64,000 nt of DNA from Isoptericola sediminis (GTDB lineage Bacteria; Actinomycetota; Actinomycetes; Actinomycetales; Cellulomonadaceae): assembly GCF_013085345.1 (NCBI RefSeq), contig NZ_JABFAJ010000024.1, forward strand, positions 248,001 to 312,000, in the 5' to 3' direction. The notes beneath the pieces are model-generated. The model made no database searches and was not told the origin of the DNA. It worked only from the letters and a program-made list of their open reading frames with translations. Positions within the stretch are counted from its first letter, which is position 1, and each line of letters opens with the position of its first letter. Of this stretch, positions 25,751-35,633 are shown piece after piece. The position numbers and the translations under genes are program-made.

Positions 25751-26875
25751 ATGGCCACCGTGGAGCCCGCTGCCACGCTCGCCCCGATCGCGGAGCGCGC
25801 GGCGGCCCCGGCGCGCCTGCCCGAGATCACCGCCGGGGACCTCACCTGGCGTCCGGCCACCGTCGCCGACGCCCCGGCCCTGCTGGAGCTGCACAACACG
25901 ATCGCCGCAGCCGACGGCGTGCCCGACCGGGAGGTGCTGGACGAGGTCACCGACCTGTTCGACGCCCCGTGGCGCCGGTTCGACACCGACACCCTGCTCG
26001 GCTTCGACGCCGCCGGTCGGCTGCGGGCCGAGGGCTGGGTCGAGACCCCGCCCGGGGACGTCCGCACGCTGCGCGTGTTCCTGGACGGCGGCGTGCACCC
26101 GGACCGCCGGGGCGAGGGCATCGGCCGCGAGCTGTTCGCGTGGCAGGTCGCCCGCGGCCGCCAGGTGATGGCCGAGTCCGGCAAGGAGCTGCCCGCCCGG
26201 CTTGCCGTCTTCACCGACGACGACGTCCCGGCCGCCAAGCTCCGTCTCTACGAGCGGGCCGGGTTCACGCCCTGCCGGTACTACGCCGACCTGCGCCGCG
26301 ACCTGCGTGACCTGGAGTCAGCCCCGCTGCCCGACGTCCCCCTCGACGGCTCGCTGCGGATCGTGCCGTTCAGCACCGAGCTCGACGAGGCCGCGCGCCT
26401 GGCGCACAACGACGCGTTCCGCGACCACTGGGGCAGCGAGCCGAAGTCGCCGGAGCAGTGGACGCACAGCCGCGCGTGCTTCGTGCCGCGATGGAGCCAT
26501 CTCGTCGTCGACGACGACCCGGATGTCGAGGCGCTGCTGGCCGACCCCCGCACCGACGACGAGACCGCGGCCGCCCTGCGTGCCGGGGAGCCGCTCGTCG
26601 TCGGGTATGCCATGAACGAGCTCTTCGAGGGCGACTTCACGACGCGGGGCTACACGTTCGGGTACACGGCGATCCTCGGCACGCGGAAGGCGTACCGGGG
26701 ACGCAAGGCCGGTCTGGCAGCCCTGGTGGCGAGCATGCGGTCATTCGCCGAGGACGGCATGGAGTACGCCTGCCTCGGGGTGGACACCGCCAACCCCAGC
26801 GGAGCCCACGGGCTCTACGCCCACGTCGGGTACACCCTGGCCTACGGGTCACGGTTGCTCAGCATCGAGCTGTAA
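25751..26875 (+). CDS. double-domain GNAT acetyltransferase, copy 1
   Basis: 374 residues. Two GNAT folds in tandem: residues ~25-190 with the acetyl-CoA loop VHPDRRGEGIGRELFAWQVA, and ~200-374 with ILGTRKAYRGRKAGLAALVA, each followed by a YxRAGF/YAHVGY-type end. This arrangement is that of actinobacterial mycothiol-synthase-like acetyltransferases, but the substrate is not clear. A paralogue of exactly the same length follows 61 bases downstream, so this is a tandem duplication. No signal peptide or membrane segment. Confidence 0.88.
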   Translation: MATVEPAATLAPIAERAAAPARLPEITAGDLTWRPATVADAPALLELHNTIAAADGVPDREVLDEVTDLFDAPWRRFDTDTLLGFDAAGRLRAEGWVETPPGDVRTLRVFLDGGVHPDRRGEGIGRELFAWQVARGRQVMAESGKELPARLAVFTDDDVPAAKLRLYERAGFTPCRYYADLRRDLRDLESAPLPDVPLDGSLRIVPFSTELDEAARLAHNDAFRDHWGSEPKSPEQWTHSRACFVPRWSHLVVDDDPDVEALLADPRTDDETAAALRAGEPLVVGYAMNELFEGDFTTRGYTFGYTAILGTRKAYRGRKAGLAALVASMRSFAEDGMEYACLGVDTANPSGAHGLYAHVGYTLAYGSRLLSIEL

Positions 26876-26924
26876 CGACCCGCCCGGTCCCGAAAACCCG
26901 GTGCGGCCTGCACCGGGGTCGCCG

Positions 26925-26930
26925 TACGCT
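26925..26930 (+). promoter_or_regulatory. leaderless -10 box of the second tandem GNAT gene
   Basis: TACGCT, 6 bases before ATG 26937. Each duplicate therefore seems to have its own promoter. Confidence 0.45.
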
Positions 26931-26936
26931 CGCCGC

Positions 26937-28061
26937 ATGGCCACCGTGGAGACCTCACCCGACCTTGCGCCCCTCGCCGAGCGCGCCGACGCCCCGGCGA
27001 CGCTGCCGGCCCTGACCGCCGGCGGGCTGACCTGGCGCCCGGCCACCGCCGACGATGCCGCGGCGCTGCTCGACCTGCGCAACACCACCGCCGAGGCCGA
27101 CGCCGAGCCCTACCGCGAGACCCTCGAGGAGCTTACCGAGTTGTTCGACGCCCCGTGGCGCCGGTTCGAGGACGACTCGATCCTCGGGTTCGACGCCGAC
27201 GGCGCGCTGCGGGCCTACGGTCACGTCGAGACGCTTCCCGGCGACTCGCGCACGTTGCGGGCGTTCCTGTTCGGCGGGGTGCACCCGTCCCGCCGCGGCG
27301 AGGGCATCGGCCGCGAACTGTTCGCGTGGCAGGTCGCCCGAGCCCGGCAGGTGCTCGCGGCGTCCGGCAAGGAGCTGCCCGCCCGGATCGGCGTCTTCGC
27401 CGAGGACGACGGCCCGGCGGCGAAGCTCCGGCTGTACGAGCGGGCGGGTCTCGAGCCGCGCCGGTTCTACTCCGACCTGCGCCGCGATCTGCGCGACCTG
27501 GAGGCCGAGCCGCTGCCCGAGGTCACGCTCGACGGCTCCCTGCGGCTCGTGCCGTTCAGCGCCGACCTCGACGAGGCCACGCGCCTGGCGCACAACGACG
27601 CGTTCCGGGACCACTGGGGCAGCGAGCCCAACACCCGCGAGCAGTGGACGGGCGGGCGCACCGGCTTCGCGCCGCAGTGGAGCCGTCTCGTGGTCGACGA
27701 CGCCCCGGACGTCCAGGCGCTGCTGGCCGACGAGCACACCGACGACGAGACCGCGGCCGCGCTGCGGGCCGGGGAGCCGCTGGTGGTCGGCTACGCGATG
27801 AACGAGCTGTACACCGAGGACTTCGAGGTGCGGGGCTACTCGTTCGGCTACACCGCGGTTCTCGGTACCCGGCGCGCCTATCGCGGACGCAAGGCCGGCC
27901 TCGCGGCCCTGTTGGCGAGCATGCGGGCCTTCGCCGCCGACGGCATGGAGTACGCCTGCCTCGACGTCGACACCGCGAACCCCAGCGGTGCGCACGGGCT
28001 GTACGCGCACCTCGGGTACACCAAGACCCACGGGTCGCGGCTGCTCAGTATCGAGCTGTAG
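26937..28061 (+). CDS. double-domain GNAT acetyltransferase, copy 2
   Basis: 374 residues, colinear with copy 1 and clearly similar through its whole length. Acetyl-CoA loops are VHPSRRGEGIGRELFAWQVA in the first domain and VLGTRRAYRGRKAGLAALLA in the second. Differences are concentrated in the linker and in residues 220-260, which may tune substrate choice. The longer ORF start at 26901 is rejected because the -10 box and the copy 1 alignment both point to 26937. A perfect hairpin terminator follows. Confidence 0.88.
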   Translation: MATVETSPDLAPLAERADAPATLPALTAGGLTWRPATADDAAALLDLRNTTAEADAEPYRETLEELTELFDAPWRRFEDDSILGFDADGALRAYGHVETLPGDSRTLRAFLFGGVHPSRRGEGIGRELFAWQVARARQVLAASGKELPARIGVFAEDDGPAAKLRLYERAGLEPRRFYSDLRRDLRDLEAEPLPEVTLDGSLRLVPFSADLDEATRLAHNDAFRDHWGSEPNTREQWTGGRTGFAPQWSRLVVDDAPDVQALLADEHTDDETAAALRAGEPLVVGYAMNELYTEDFEVRGYSFGYTAVLGTRRAYRGRKAGLAALLASMRAFAADGMEYACLDVDTANPSGAHGLYAHLGYTKTHGSRLLSIEL

Positions 28062-28182
28062 GCGCCTTGCCGGGGCGGCCCCGGCTCCGGCGTGGCGCTC
28101 GCCGCGGCCCGCCGCCGCTCGGTCGGCAGTGCTGATCGGACCTGTTCGTTTAGCGGGAGCGTCGGCACTGCAGCGTGCGCCA

Positions 28183-28217
28183 CTCACGGATGGCGTGAGA
28201 ATCACGCCATCCGTGAG
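28183..28217. terminator. perfect 16-bp hairpin, bidirectional terminator
   Basis: Arms CTCACGGATGGCGTGA (28183-28198) and TCACGCCATCCGTGAG (28202-28217) with a three-base loop, between the convergent GNAT copy 2 and the next GNAT gene. Confidence 0.85.
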
Positions 28218-28234
28218 GGGCGTGCGTTGGCCCG

Positions 28235-28789
28235 TCACCGTTCCTGCGGCACGCACACCCCCGAAAACAAGGACAGTCGCGCGCCGCTGGGCGCCGGATC
28301 CGTCCGCAGCCGGCCGTAGGCGGCGACGTCGACGCGCCGTCCGTCCACGAGGAACTTCTCGCGCTCGGTGCCCTCGCGGACGAACCCTGCGGCTCGCGCC
28401 ACCGCGCCCGACGCGGGGTTGTTGACCCGGTGGCCGAGCTCCAGGCGCTCCAGCTCGCCGTCGGACAATGCCCAGTCGGCCACCGTCGCGGCTGCCCGCT
28501 GTGCCAGTCCGCGCCCCCGGTGGTCGGCGTGCATCCAGTACCAGAACCACCCGCTGCGGTTCACAGCGTCGACGGTGACGGTCACGAGGCCGACGCACGT
28601 CCCGGCGTCGTCCACGGCGAACGCACGGTGCGGACCGGCGAGATCGATCAGCCGGTCCACGTACCGCCTGGCCTCGGTGGGAGTCGACACGTCGCCCTGG
28701 CGGGCCATGTCGGGAGCGGAGCGGAACGCCGCCAGCACCGCTTCCGCGTCGTCGGCGGCGAGGGGGCGGAGCACGGGGTCGGGGGTCAT
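28235..28789 (-). CDS. GNAT acetyltransferase, RimJ/RimL-like
   Basis: 184 residues. The order is that of RimJ-type N-acetyltransferases: VLRPLAADDAEAVLAAF at the start, WYWMHADHRGRGLAQRAAAT as the acetyl-CoA loop, ELGHRVNNPASGAVARAAGF, and FVREGTEREKFLVDGRRVD near the end. Such enzymes acetylate protein N-termini, amino sugars or antibiotics; the target here is unknown. It is divergent from the lysoplasmalogenase gene with 42 bases between starts. Confidence 0.85.
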   Translation of the reverse strand: MTPDPVLRPLAADDAEAVLAAFRSAPDMARQGDVSTPTEARRYVDRLIDLAGPHRAFAVDDAGTCVGLVTVTVDAVNRSGWFWYWMHADHRGRGLAQRAAATVADWALSDGELERLELGHRVNNPASGAVARAAGFVREGTEREKFLVDGRRVDVAAYGRLRTDPAPSGARLSLFSGVCVPQER

Positions 28790-28818
28790 GGCGGCAGGAT
28801 CGCACCCCGGCCGGGCGC

Positions 28819-28824
28819 TACGCT
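28819..28824 (+). promoter_or_regulatory. leaderless -10 box of the YhhN gene
   Basis: TACGCT, 7 bases before ATG 28832. Confidence 0.45.
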
Positions 28825-28831
28825 GCCGCGC

Positions 28832-29539
28832 ATGACCGATGCCGTTCATACCGACCGCCCGGTGCTGCGCTCGGGCCTCGCCCGCGTCGCGGCCGGTGTC
28901 TTCTCCGCACTGGTCCTCGTCCACCTCGTGGCACAGCTCCTCGGTGCCGGGTCGTTGGCGGAGCCCACGCAGTGGCTGCTCATGCCGGCGCTCGCGGCCG
29001 TGCTCTGGTGCGCGACGACGGCACCCCGGTCCCGCCTCGTGCGGCTGGTCCTCGTCGCGCTCGGCTTCTCCTGGGTCGGTGACACCCTGCCCGACCTGTT
29101 CACCGGCGACGCCGCGTTCCTCGCCATGGTCGGCGGGTTCCTCGTCGCACAGGTGGTGTATGTGACCGCCTTCTGGCCCGACCGCCGCGACTCGGTGCTG
29201 CACCGTCGCCGCGGGGTGCTGCTCGTCTACGCGGCGCTCGCGGTCGTGCTCGTCGCGCTGTGCCTGCCCGGGGCTCCCGGCGTGCTGGCGGTCGCCATCG
29301 TCGTCTACGCGGTCTGCCTGGTCTCCATGGCGGTCCTCGCCACCGGCGTGCACCGACTGGCCGGGATCGGCGGAGCGGTCTTCCTCGCCTCCGACGCGAT
29401 GATCGCCCTCGGGGCGTTCACCGACTGGTTCGCGCCGCCCGCCGCCGACTTCTGGGTGATGCTCACCTACGTCGTCGGACAGGCGCTGCTCGTCGCGGGC
29501 GTCGTGGCGCGGCAGGAGATCTCAGGTCGTGCCGCCTGA
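28832..29539 (+). CDS. lysoplasmalogenase, YhhN/TMEM86 family
   Basis: 235 residues with about eight transmembrane helices. Family markers are the conserved acidic pair in FSWVGDTLPDL, AMVGGFLVAQVVYVTAF, and ASDAMIALGAFTDWF, the two Asp-containing blocks thought to form the active site in the membrane. The enzymes hydrolyse the vinyl-ether bond of lysoplasmalogens; whether this bacterium makes plasmalogens is not shown by the window. A longer in-frame ORF exists upstream, but the -10 box and hydropathy favour 28832. Confidence 0.85.
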   Translation: MTDAVHTDRPVLRSGLARVAAGVFSALVLVHLVAQLLGAGSLAEPTQWLLMPALAAVLWCATTAPRSRLVRLVLVALGFSWVGDTLPDLFTGDAAFLAMVGGFLVAQVVYVTAFWPDRRDSVLHRRRGVLLVYAALAVVLVALCLPGAPGVLAVAIVVYAVCLVSMAVLATGVHRLAGIGGAVFLASDAMIALGAFTDWFAPPAADFWVMLTYVVGQALLVAGVVARQEISGRAA

Positions 29540-29553
29540 GCCGCGGGGGCGGG

Positions 29554-30012
29554 TCACCGACGGTCTCTGGCGATGAGGACGCCGGCCACGACGCCCGGGA
29601 GAGCGACGACGGCGCCGATCCCGACCGAGACCCAGGCCGTGGGAGCCGCGGCGCCACCGAGGTACACGGACGTCGCGATGGCGACGTAGAGCACCCCTGT
29701 GCCCGTGATGCCGACGAGCGTCGTGCGCCGGGCGTGCCGGGGCCAGGTTAGAGTCCGCCGTTGCCGGTGGGCTGTCGCTGCGACGATCGCGCCGAGTATG
29801 GCTGCCTGCAGGGCGACGTTGACGAGCCCGCGCCACGGCAGCGAGCTGTTCCAGAGACTGAGCACGGCTCCGGCGCAGGCGCCCAGCGCGAGAGCCTGAA
29901 GAATCACGGCACGGCCGTGGATGTGACGGTCCTGGGCGTCGGCCGGCGCCGGGCGCTGGGACGACGTCGGCAGGGAGGCCACTTCCGCCGGGGAAGGTCG
30001 CTGCTCGGTCAT
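29554..30012 (-). CDS. hypothetical four-helix membrane protein
   Basis: 152 residues with AGGAG 7 bases before ATG 30012. The first 45 residues are hydrophilic and Pro/Ser-rich; four hydrophobic helices follow (about 48-62, 68-88, 105-122, 128-147), ending in ARDRR. No family recognised. It is convergent with the lysoplasmalogenase, separated by 14 bases, and not clearly linked to the GNAT upstream. Confidence 0.6.
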   Translation of the reverse strand: MTEQRPSPAEVASLPTSSQRPAPADAQDRHIHGRAVILQALALGACAGAVLSLWNSSLPWRGLVNVALQAAILGAIVAATAHRQRRTLTWPRHARRTTLVGITGTGVLYVAIATSVYLGGAAAPTAWVSVGIGAVVALPGVVAGVLIARDRR

Positions 30013-30070
30013 CGGTCGCTCCTCACCATCAACGCAAAATAGGCAATTCAGGCCCAGCCGGGCAAGCGGG

Positions 30071-30487
30071 TCAGCGCAGGCGCCGCCCCAGCCAGGTCTC
30101 CGGCTCGTCGAGGCGGTCGAACCCCGCACGGCGGTACAGCTCGTGGCCCTCGGGCGAGGCCTTGAGCAGCACCCGCTTGAGGCCGAGCGCCTCCAGGTCG
30201 GCCATCAGCCCGTCTATGATCCGGGTGCCGAGCCCCTGGCGTCGGTGCGCCGGGTCGACGATGACGTCGGCCACCCAGGCGAACGTGACGCCGTCGGTCA
30301 CGGCCCGGGCGTAGGCGACCTGCGCGCCGTCGTCCGCGTACATGCCGTAGTTGCGGCTGCTGGCGACGGCGGCCTCCTGCGCTGCGCGGGTGCGCCCGCG
30401 GGCCCAGAACGCCTGCGTGGACAGGATCGCGTGGATCCAGTCGACGTCGAGACGGCTCGGGTCGGCGGAGAACTCGTAGGCGGTCAC
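30071..30487 (-). CDS. GNAT acetyltransferase, small
   Basis: 138 residues from GTG 30487. VDWIHAILSTQAFWARGRT at the start, DVIVDPAHRRQGLGTRIIDG as the acetyl-CoA loop, and LLKASPEGHELYRRAGF at the end are the marks of the small single-domain GNATs related to YjaB/sortase-like acetyltransferases. Substrate unknown. Confidence 0.85.
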   Translation of the reverse strand: MTAYEFSADPSRLDVDWIHAILSTQAFWARGRTRAAQEAAVASSRNYGMYADDGAQVAYARAVTDGVTFAWVADVIVDPAHRRQGLGTRIIDGLMADLEALGLKRVLLKASPEGHELYRRAGFDRLDEPETWLGRRLR

Positions 30488-30531
30488 ACGGACGAGTCCA
30501 CCATCACCGCCGGGCAGGACGCCCGGCCGTC

Positions 30532-31245
30532 TCACTCTCGGCTGCGGAACAGGGCCGCGTTGAGGAAGTCGGCGCCGAACGCCTCGGGGTGGTCGTCGCG
30601 GACGGGCCGGGCCTCGAGGAGGTCGAAGTGGTCGCCGAAGATCCCTTCGAGATCCTCCAGGGTGAAGGACGTCCCGCCCACGGTGTCCCCGGTGACCACC
30701 ATGGTCTTGTCGTCGACGCTGGGTTGGCGCTCCTGGGAGAAGGCCACGATGCCGTAGAACCCGCCCGGTGCCACCAGCGGCAGGACGCGCTCGAGATAGG
30801 TGATGCGGCGGTGCGGCGCCAGGTGGTGGAAGCAGCCCGAGTCGTACACGAGGTCGAACGGTCCTGCCGGCAGCTCCTCGCGCAGCACGTCGACCGACAT
30901 CAGCGTGACCCCGGGTGGCATCTGCGGGCGGGCGGTGTCGAGCAGCTCGGAGGCGAGGTCGATACCGACCACCTCCGCACCCTGGGCGGCGAACCAGGCG
31001 GCGTTGCGCCCCGCCCCGCAGCCGACGTCGAGCACCCGCGCGCCCCGCAGGCCGTCGAGCAGTCCGCGCGCCGACCAGTCGACCAACGGTTCGTCGGGAA
31101 GGGTCGTGTTCAACGGGTGGTCCGGCCCGGTGAGCATCCGGTGCCAGAAGTCCTCGGCCTCGCGGCACGTGCGGTCCCCGCGTTGATGGGCGGCGACGAC
31201 GCCGTCCAGCAGGTCAAGCAGCTCGTCCACCGTGCTCAGGCGCAT
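30532..31245 (-). CDS. class I SAM-dependent methyltransferase
   Basis: 237 residues. Motif I ARVLDVGCGAGRNAAWFAAQ, motif II acid in VVGIDLASELL, and DLVYDSGCFHHLAPHRRITY belong to the class I fold, close to the tellurite/thiol methyltransferase-like group (SAM-dependent detoxification). The first 55 residues are a helical cap. Substrate cannot be stated. A CATGCT box 6 bases before ATG 31245 may be a leaderless -10. It is divergent from the MFS gene. Confidence 0.85.
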   Translation of the reverse strand: MRLSTVDELLDLLDGVVAAHQRGDRTCREAEDFWHRMLTGPDHPLNTTLPDEPLVDWSARGLLDGLRGARVLDVGCGAGRNAAWFAAQGAEVVGIDLASELLDTARPQMPPGVTLMSVDVLREELPAGPFDLVYDSGCFHHLAPHRRITYLERVLPLVAPGGFYGIVAFSQERQPSVDDKTMVVTGDTVGGTSFTLEDLEGIFGDHFDLLEARPVRDDHPEAFGADFLNAALFRSRE

Positions 31246-31350
31246 GGCCAGAGCATGCCAGAGATCCGGGTCCAGACGGGTGGCAGAGGCAACATTCACC
31301 CGCGACGGAGTGCAAGTCGCCGTCGGCGAGTGAGCGGACCCGTCTGCGCC

Positions 31351-31356
31351 TAGCCT
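31351..31356 (+). promoter_or_regulatory. leaderless -10 box of the MFS gene
   Basis: TAGCCT, 6 bases before ATG 31363. Confidence 0.45.
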
Positions 31357-31362
31357 CACGGC

Positions 31363-32955
31363 ATGGACGCAGGCGGGCAGGCCGCCCGGAGCGCGTCGTC
31401 GGGCACGGCTCGGCGCGCGCCGACGGGGCGTGTGCTCGCGACGCTGATCCTCGTGGCGGCCGTGGCCAACCTCAACCTGTCGGTCGCCAACGTCGCGCTG
31501 CCGGACATCGGTGACGCCCTCGACGCCTCCCAGGTCCAGCTCAACCTCGTCGCCGTCGGCTACTCGCTGGGCCTGTCCGCCTCGGTGCTCTACCTCGGGG
31601 CGGTCGGCGACCGGTACGGGCGCAAGCTCCTGCTGCTGATCGGCACCGGGCTGACGGTCCCGTTCAGCCTGCTCGCCGCCTGGGCGCCGTCGGTGGAGGT
31701 GCTGTTCGTCGCGCGGCTGGGCGGGGGACTGTGCGCGGGCATGGCGTTCCCCACGACGCTCGCCCTCATCTCCGCGCTGTGGTCCGGCCCCGGTCGGACC
31801 CGCGCCATCGCCCTGTGGTCCGGCATCGGTGCCGCCTTCGCCGCCCTCGGACCGCTGGCCGCCGGCTGGTCGCTCACCCAGTTCTGGTGGGGGTCGGTGT
31901 TCCTGCTCACCGTGCCGCTGGCCGCGATCGCCTTCGTCATGGCGATCGTGCTCGTGCCGTCCCACGTCAACGAGAGCGTCGAACCCGTCGACCACCTCGG
32001 CGGGGTGCTGTCCGTGCTGCTCGTCGGGTCGCTGGTCATGGGCATCAACCTGCTCGCGGTCCCGGGCCGGGCCGGACTGCTCGCCGTGCTGGGCGGGACC
32101 GTCGTCGGCGCCGGCACCTGGTTCGTGCTGCGCCAGCTGCGGGCCGAGAACCCGCTGTACGACCTGCGCGTGGCCGCCCGCCCGACGTTCTGGGTCGCGG
32201 CCGTCGCCGGGCTCATCATCTTCGGCTCGCTCATGGGCGCCATGTACATCGGCCAGCTCTTCATGCAGAACGTGCTCGGCTACTCGAGCGTCGCGGCCGG
32301 CGCGGCGATCCTGCCCGGCGCCGTCGGCATGGTGCTCGTCGCGCCCCGCTCGGCCGCGCTCGTGGAGCGGCACGGCTCGCGGGCGACGATGCTGTCCGGC
32401 TACGTGTTCGTGCTGCTCGGGTTCCTCGTGATGCTGCTGCTGTGGCGCGAGGGCATCGGATACTGGGCGGTCGGCCTGGCCTACCTGCTGGTCGGCGTCG
32501 GCGTCGGGCTGTCCGGGACCCCGGCGTCGAACTCCCTGACCGGCTCGGTGCCGGTGCAGCGCGTCGGCATGGCCTCCGGCACGGCCGACCTGCAGCGCGA
32601 CCTCGGGGGAGCGATCATGCAGTCCGCGTTCGGCGCACTGCTGGCCGCCGGGTACGCGAGCTCCATGGCCACGGCGATCAGCGGTGACAGCGACCTGTCG
32701 GACCTCACGGCGAGCACGCAGGCGACGCTGGAGAAGTCCTTCGCCGGGGCCGAGTCCATCGCGTCGCAGTACCCCCAGTACAGCGACGAGATCGTCGCCG
32801 CGGCCCGCGAGTCGTTCCTCGCGGGTGACCAGTGGGCCTACCTGGCGGGGATCGTCGCCGTGCTGCTCGGCTCGCTGCTGGTGCTGCTGGCCTTCCCGCG
32901 GCGGGACCGCGAACGCGAGCTGCGCGCGCGGTACCAGCCGCCGTCCGAGACCTGA
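31363..32955 (+). CDS. MFS drug exporter, DHA2 (14-helix) type
   Basis: 530 residues with about 14 transmembrane helices. The first loop holds LGAVGDRYGRKLLLLIG, the MFS motif A. NLSVANVALPDIGDALDASQ in helix 1 is the pattern of EmrB/QacA-like proton-driven exporters. A ~100-residue extracytoplasmic loop (residues ~428-490) sits before the last helix, as in that subgroup. It probably expels toxic hydrophobic compounds; the substrate is unknown. It ends 8 bases from the convergent parC. Confidence 0.9.
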   Translation: MDAGGQAARSASSGTARRAPTGRVLATLILVAAVANLNLSVANVALPDIGDALDASQVQLNLVAVGYSLGLSASVLYLGAVGDRYGRKLLLLIGTGLTVPFSLLAAWAPSVEVLFVARLGGGLCAGMAFPTTLALISALWSGPGRTRAIALWSGIGAAFAALGPLAAGWSLTQFWWGSVFLLTVPLAAIAFVMAIVLVPSHVNESVEPVDHLGGVLSVLLVGSLVMGINLLAVPGRAGLLAVLGGTVVGAGTWFVLRQLRAENPLYDLRVAARPTFWVAAVAGLIIFGSLMGAMYIGQLFMQNVLGYSSVAAGAAILPGAVGMVLVAPRSAALVERHGSRATMLSGYVFVLLGFLVMLLLWREGIGYWAVGLAYLLVGVGVGLSGTPASNSLTGSVPVQRVGMASGTADLQRDLGGAIMQSAFGALLAAGYASSMATAISGDSDLSDLTASTQATLEKSFAGAESIASQYPQYSDEIVAAARESFLAGDQWAYLAGIVAVLLGSLLVLLAFPRRDRERELRARYQPPSET

Positions 32956-32962
32956 CGGGGCC

Positions 32963-35449
32963 TCAGCCGATGGCGGCGGCCGGGCCGGCCAGCGGCACCC
33001 CGGAGCCGTCACGGCGGGGGTTGTCCTCCGGCAGGTCGACCGGCTGGCCGCCCGTGCCGACGGCCCGTGCCGGACCCTCCCCGACCCAGGCCAGGACGAT
33101 CTCGTCCTCGCCCTTGAGGAACCGGTGGGCGCGCACGCCGCCGGTCCCGCGGCCCTTGCCCGGGTACAGCTCGTAGGGGGTGACCTTCACCGAGCCGCCG
33201 CCCGTGCCCGGCAGGGCACCGGCCGTGCCGGCCACCGTCACCACCGTGTGCAGGTCGCGCGTGGCCGCGCGGGCCACGCCGAAGAACACCACGTGCTGGC
33301 CCCCGCCGAGGCGGATGCCGGCCATGCCGGCGGCGGCACGGCCCTGCGGGCGGACCAGGGAGGCCTCGAAGTGCAGCAGGCTGGCGTCCGAGGCGAGGAA
33401 GACCACCTCGTCGTCGTCCGCGGCCGGTGCCGCCCCGACGACGGCGTCGCCGTCCTTGAGGCCGATGACGTCCCACACGTCGCCGTTGCGCGGCGCGTCA
33501 CCCGGCAGCACCCGCTTGACCACGCCGTGGCGGGTGCCGAGAGCCAGGGGAGCGGCGTCCTCGTCCAGCGACACGACGGCCAGCGCCTGCTCGCCGGCCT
33601 CCAGCGACACCATCTCGCTGACCGGCACCCCGCCGGACAGCGACGGCGGGCCGTCGACGCTCGGCAGGGCCGGCAGCTCCAGGGCGGACAGCTTGTACAG
33701 GCGCCCGGCCGAGGTGACCAGACCGATCTCGGAGCGCGCCGTCGTGGCGACGTCGGAGCGCAGCGCGTCGTGCGCGTGCCGGCGTCCGGCACGTTCCACC
33801 GGCGCGTCGGCGTTCTCGCCGGACGTGCGCGCCAGCAGCCCGGTGGCCGAGAGCAGCACCCGGGTGGGGGTGTCCTTGATCTCCAGGTCCAGGGCGGGGG
33901 CCTTCTTGCCGCGGGTCGGCGCCGCGGTGGCGGACTGGGCCGTCCCGCCGGCCGAGTCGAGCAGCACCGTGCGGCGCGGGGTGCCGTAGGTGGCCGCGAC
34001 CTCGGCCATCTCGTCCGAGACGACGCCGTGCAGGCGCGCCTCGTCGGCGAGGATCGCCTCCAGCTCGGCGATCTCCTGCTCGAGCTGGGACTTCTCCGAC
34101 TCCAGCTCCATGCGGGAGAACTTCGTCAGGCGGCGCAGCTGCAGGTCGAGGATGTAGGAGGCCTGTGGCTCGGACAGGTCGAACACCGACTGCAGGCGCT
34201 CGCGCGCGGTCGCGGCGTCGTCCGAGGAGCGGATCACCTGGATGACCTCGTCGATGTCCAGGATCGCCACGAGCAGACCCTCGACGAGGTGCAGGCGGTC
34301 CCGGCGCTTGCCCAGGCGGTACTGCGACCGGCGACGCACCACGTCGATGCGGTGGTCGACCCAGACCTGCAGCAGGTCCAGCAGCCCCAGCGGGCGCGGC
34401 TGGCCGTCGACGAGCGCGACGTTGTTGATGCCGAAGGAGTCCTCCAGCGGGGTGGTGCGGTAGAGCTGCTCGAGCACGGCCTCCGGGTCGAACCCGGTCT
34501 TGACCTCGATGACGACGCGCATGCCGTGCGCCCGGTCGGTGAGGTCCTGGACGTTCGTCACGCCCTGGATCTTCTTGTTCCGCACGCCGTCGGCGATCTT
34601 CTCGATCACCTTCTCCGGGCCGACCGTGTACGGCAGCTCGGTGACCACGATGCCCTGGCGGCGCGCGGTGACCTTCTCGATCCGCGCCGTGGCGCGGGTG
34701 CGGAAGGAGCCGCGGCCGGTGCGGTAGGCGTCGCGCACGCCGTCCAGCCCGATGATCTTGCCGCCGCTGGGCAGGTCCGGCCCGGGGACGAACCGCATGA
34801 CGTCGTCCAGCGTCGCCTCGGGGTTCGCCAGCAGGTGCTGGGCGGCCGCGACGACCTCGGTGAGGTTGTGCGGCGGCATGTTCGTGGCCATGCCGACCGC
34901 GATGCCGGACGCGCCGTTGACCAGCAGGTTCGGGATGGCCGAGGGCAGCACCTCGGGTTGGGTGAGCTTGTTGTCGTAGTTCGGGACGAAGTCGACGACG
35001 TCCTCGTCCAGCCCGGCCGTCATCGCCATCGACGGCGCGGCCAGGCGTGCCTCGGTGTACCGGGCGGCGGCCGGGCCGTCGTCGAGGGAGCCGAAGTTGC
35101 CGTGGCCGTCCACCAGCGGCAGGCGCATCGAGAAGTCCTGGGCCAGGCGCACCAGCGCGTCGTAGATGGCGCCGTCGCCGTGCGGGTGCAGCTTGCCCAT
35201 CACCTCGCCGACCACGCGCGAGGACTTCACGTGCGCGCGGTCGGGCCGCAGGCCCATGTCGGCCATCATGTACAGGATCCGGCGGTGCACCGGCTTGAGG
35301 CCGTCACGGGCGTCCGGCAGGGCGCGCGAGTAGATGACGGAGTACGCGTACTCGAGGAACGACGTCTCCATCTCCGCGGCGACGTCGATGTCGACGATCG
35401 TCTCGTCGTACGGCTCGTCGGCGACGGGTGCGGCCTTCTTGCGCGCCAT
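32963..35449 (-). CDS. parC: DNA topoisomerase IV subunit A (ParC)
   Basis: 828 residues from ATG 35449, the cleavage subunit that works with ParE (6852-8978). [19 protein letters not shown] starts the winged-helix core, the catalytic tyrosine is Y131 in AARYTEARL, and the quinolone-region helix reads [17 protein letters not shown] (88-104). In E. coli GyrA the third residue after HPHG is Ser83; here it is Gly93. No GyrA box is visible in the C-terminal beta-pinwheel, which argues for ParC over GyrA. In most actinobacteria gyrA/gyrB lie near oriC, so this is the second type II pair. A longer in-frame start to 35503 lacks similarity. Confidence 0.93.
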   Translation of the reverse strand: MARKKAAPVADEPYDETIVDIDVAAEMETSFLEYAYSVIYSRALPDARDGLKPVHRRILYMMADMGLRPDRAHVKSSRVVGEVMGKLHPHGDGAIYDALVRLAQDFSMRLPLVDGHGNFGSLDDGPAAARYTEARLAAPSMAMTAGLDEDVVDFVPNYDNKLTQPEVLPSAIPNLLVNGASGIAVGMATNMPPHNLTEVVAAAQHLLANPEATLDDVMRFVPGPDLPSGGKIIGLDGVRDAYRTGRGSFRTRATARIEKVTARRQGIVVTELPYTVGPEKVIEKIADGVRNKKIQGVTNVQDLTDRAHGMRVVIEVKTGFDPEAVLEQLYRTTPLEDSFGINNVALVDGQPRPLGLLDLLQVWVDHRIDVVRRRSQYRLGKRRDRLHLVEGLLVAILDIDEVIQVIRSSDDAATARERLQSVFDLSEPQASYILDLQLRRLTKFSRMELESEKSQLEQEIAELEAILADEARLHGVVSDEMAEVAATYGTPRRTVLLDSAGGTAQSATAAPTRGKKAPALDLEIKDTPTRVLLSATGLLARTSGENADAPVERAGRRHAHDALRSDVATTARSEIGLVTSAGRLYKLSALELPALPSVDGPPSLSGGVPVSEMVSLEAGEQALAVVSLDEDAAPLALGTRHGVVKRVLPGDAPRNGDVWDVIGLKDGDAVVGAAPAADDDEVVFLASDASLLHFEASLVRPQGRAAAGMAGIRLGGGQHVVFFGVARAATRDLHTVVTVAGTAGALPGTGGGSVKVTPYELYPGKGRGTGGVRAHRFLKGEDEIVLAWVGEGPARAVGTGGQPVDLPEDNPRRDGSGVPLAGPAAAIG

Positions 35450-35633
35450 GCGGTGCGGCTCCCTGGTGTTCCTCGGTGCGGACTGCGGGCCCGACGGCGG
35501 CACGGCGGCCGCGTACGGGCGTTCGAAGGAAGCGTAGCGTCAGCGCGGGGTGGAACCGCGCAGGCGGGCCGGTCCAGAGGCCTGGCGAGCTCGACCGGCC
35601 TGGCGAGGACGCGGTGGTCGGCGATGTTCAGGC

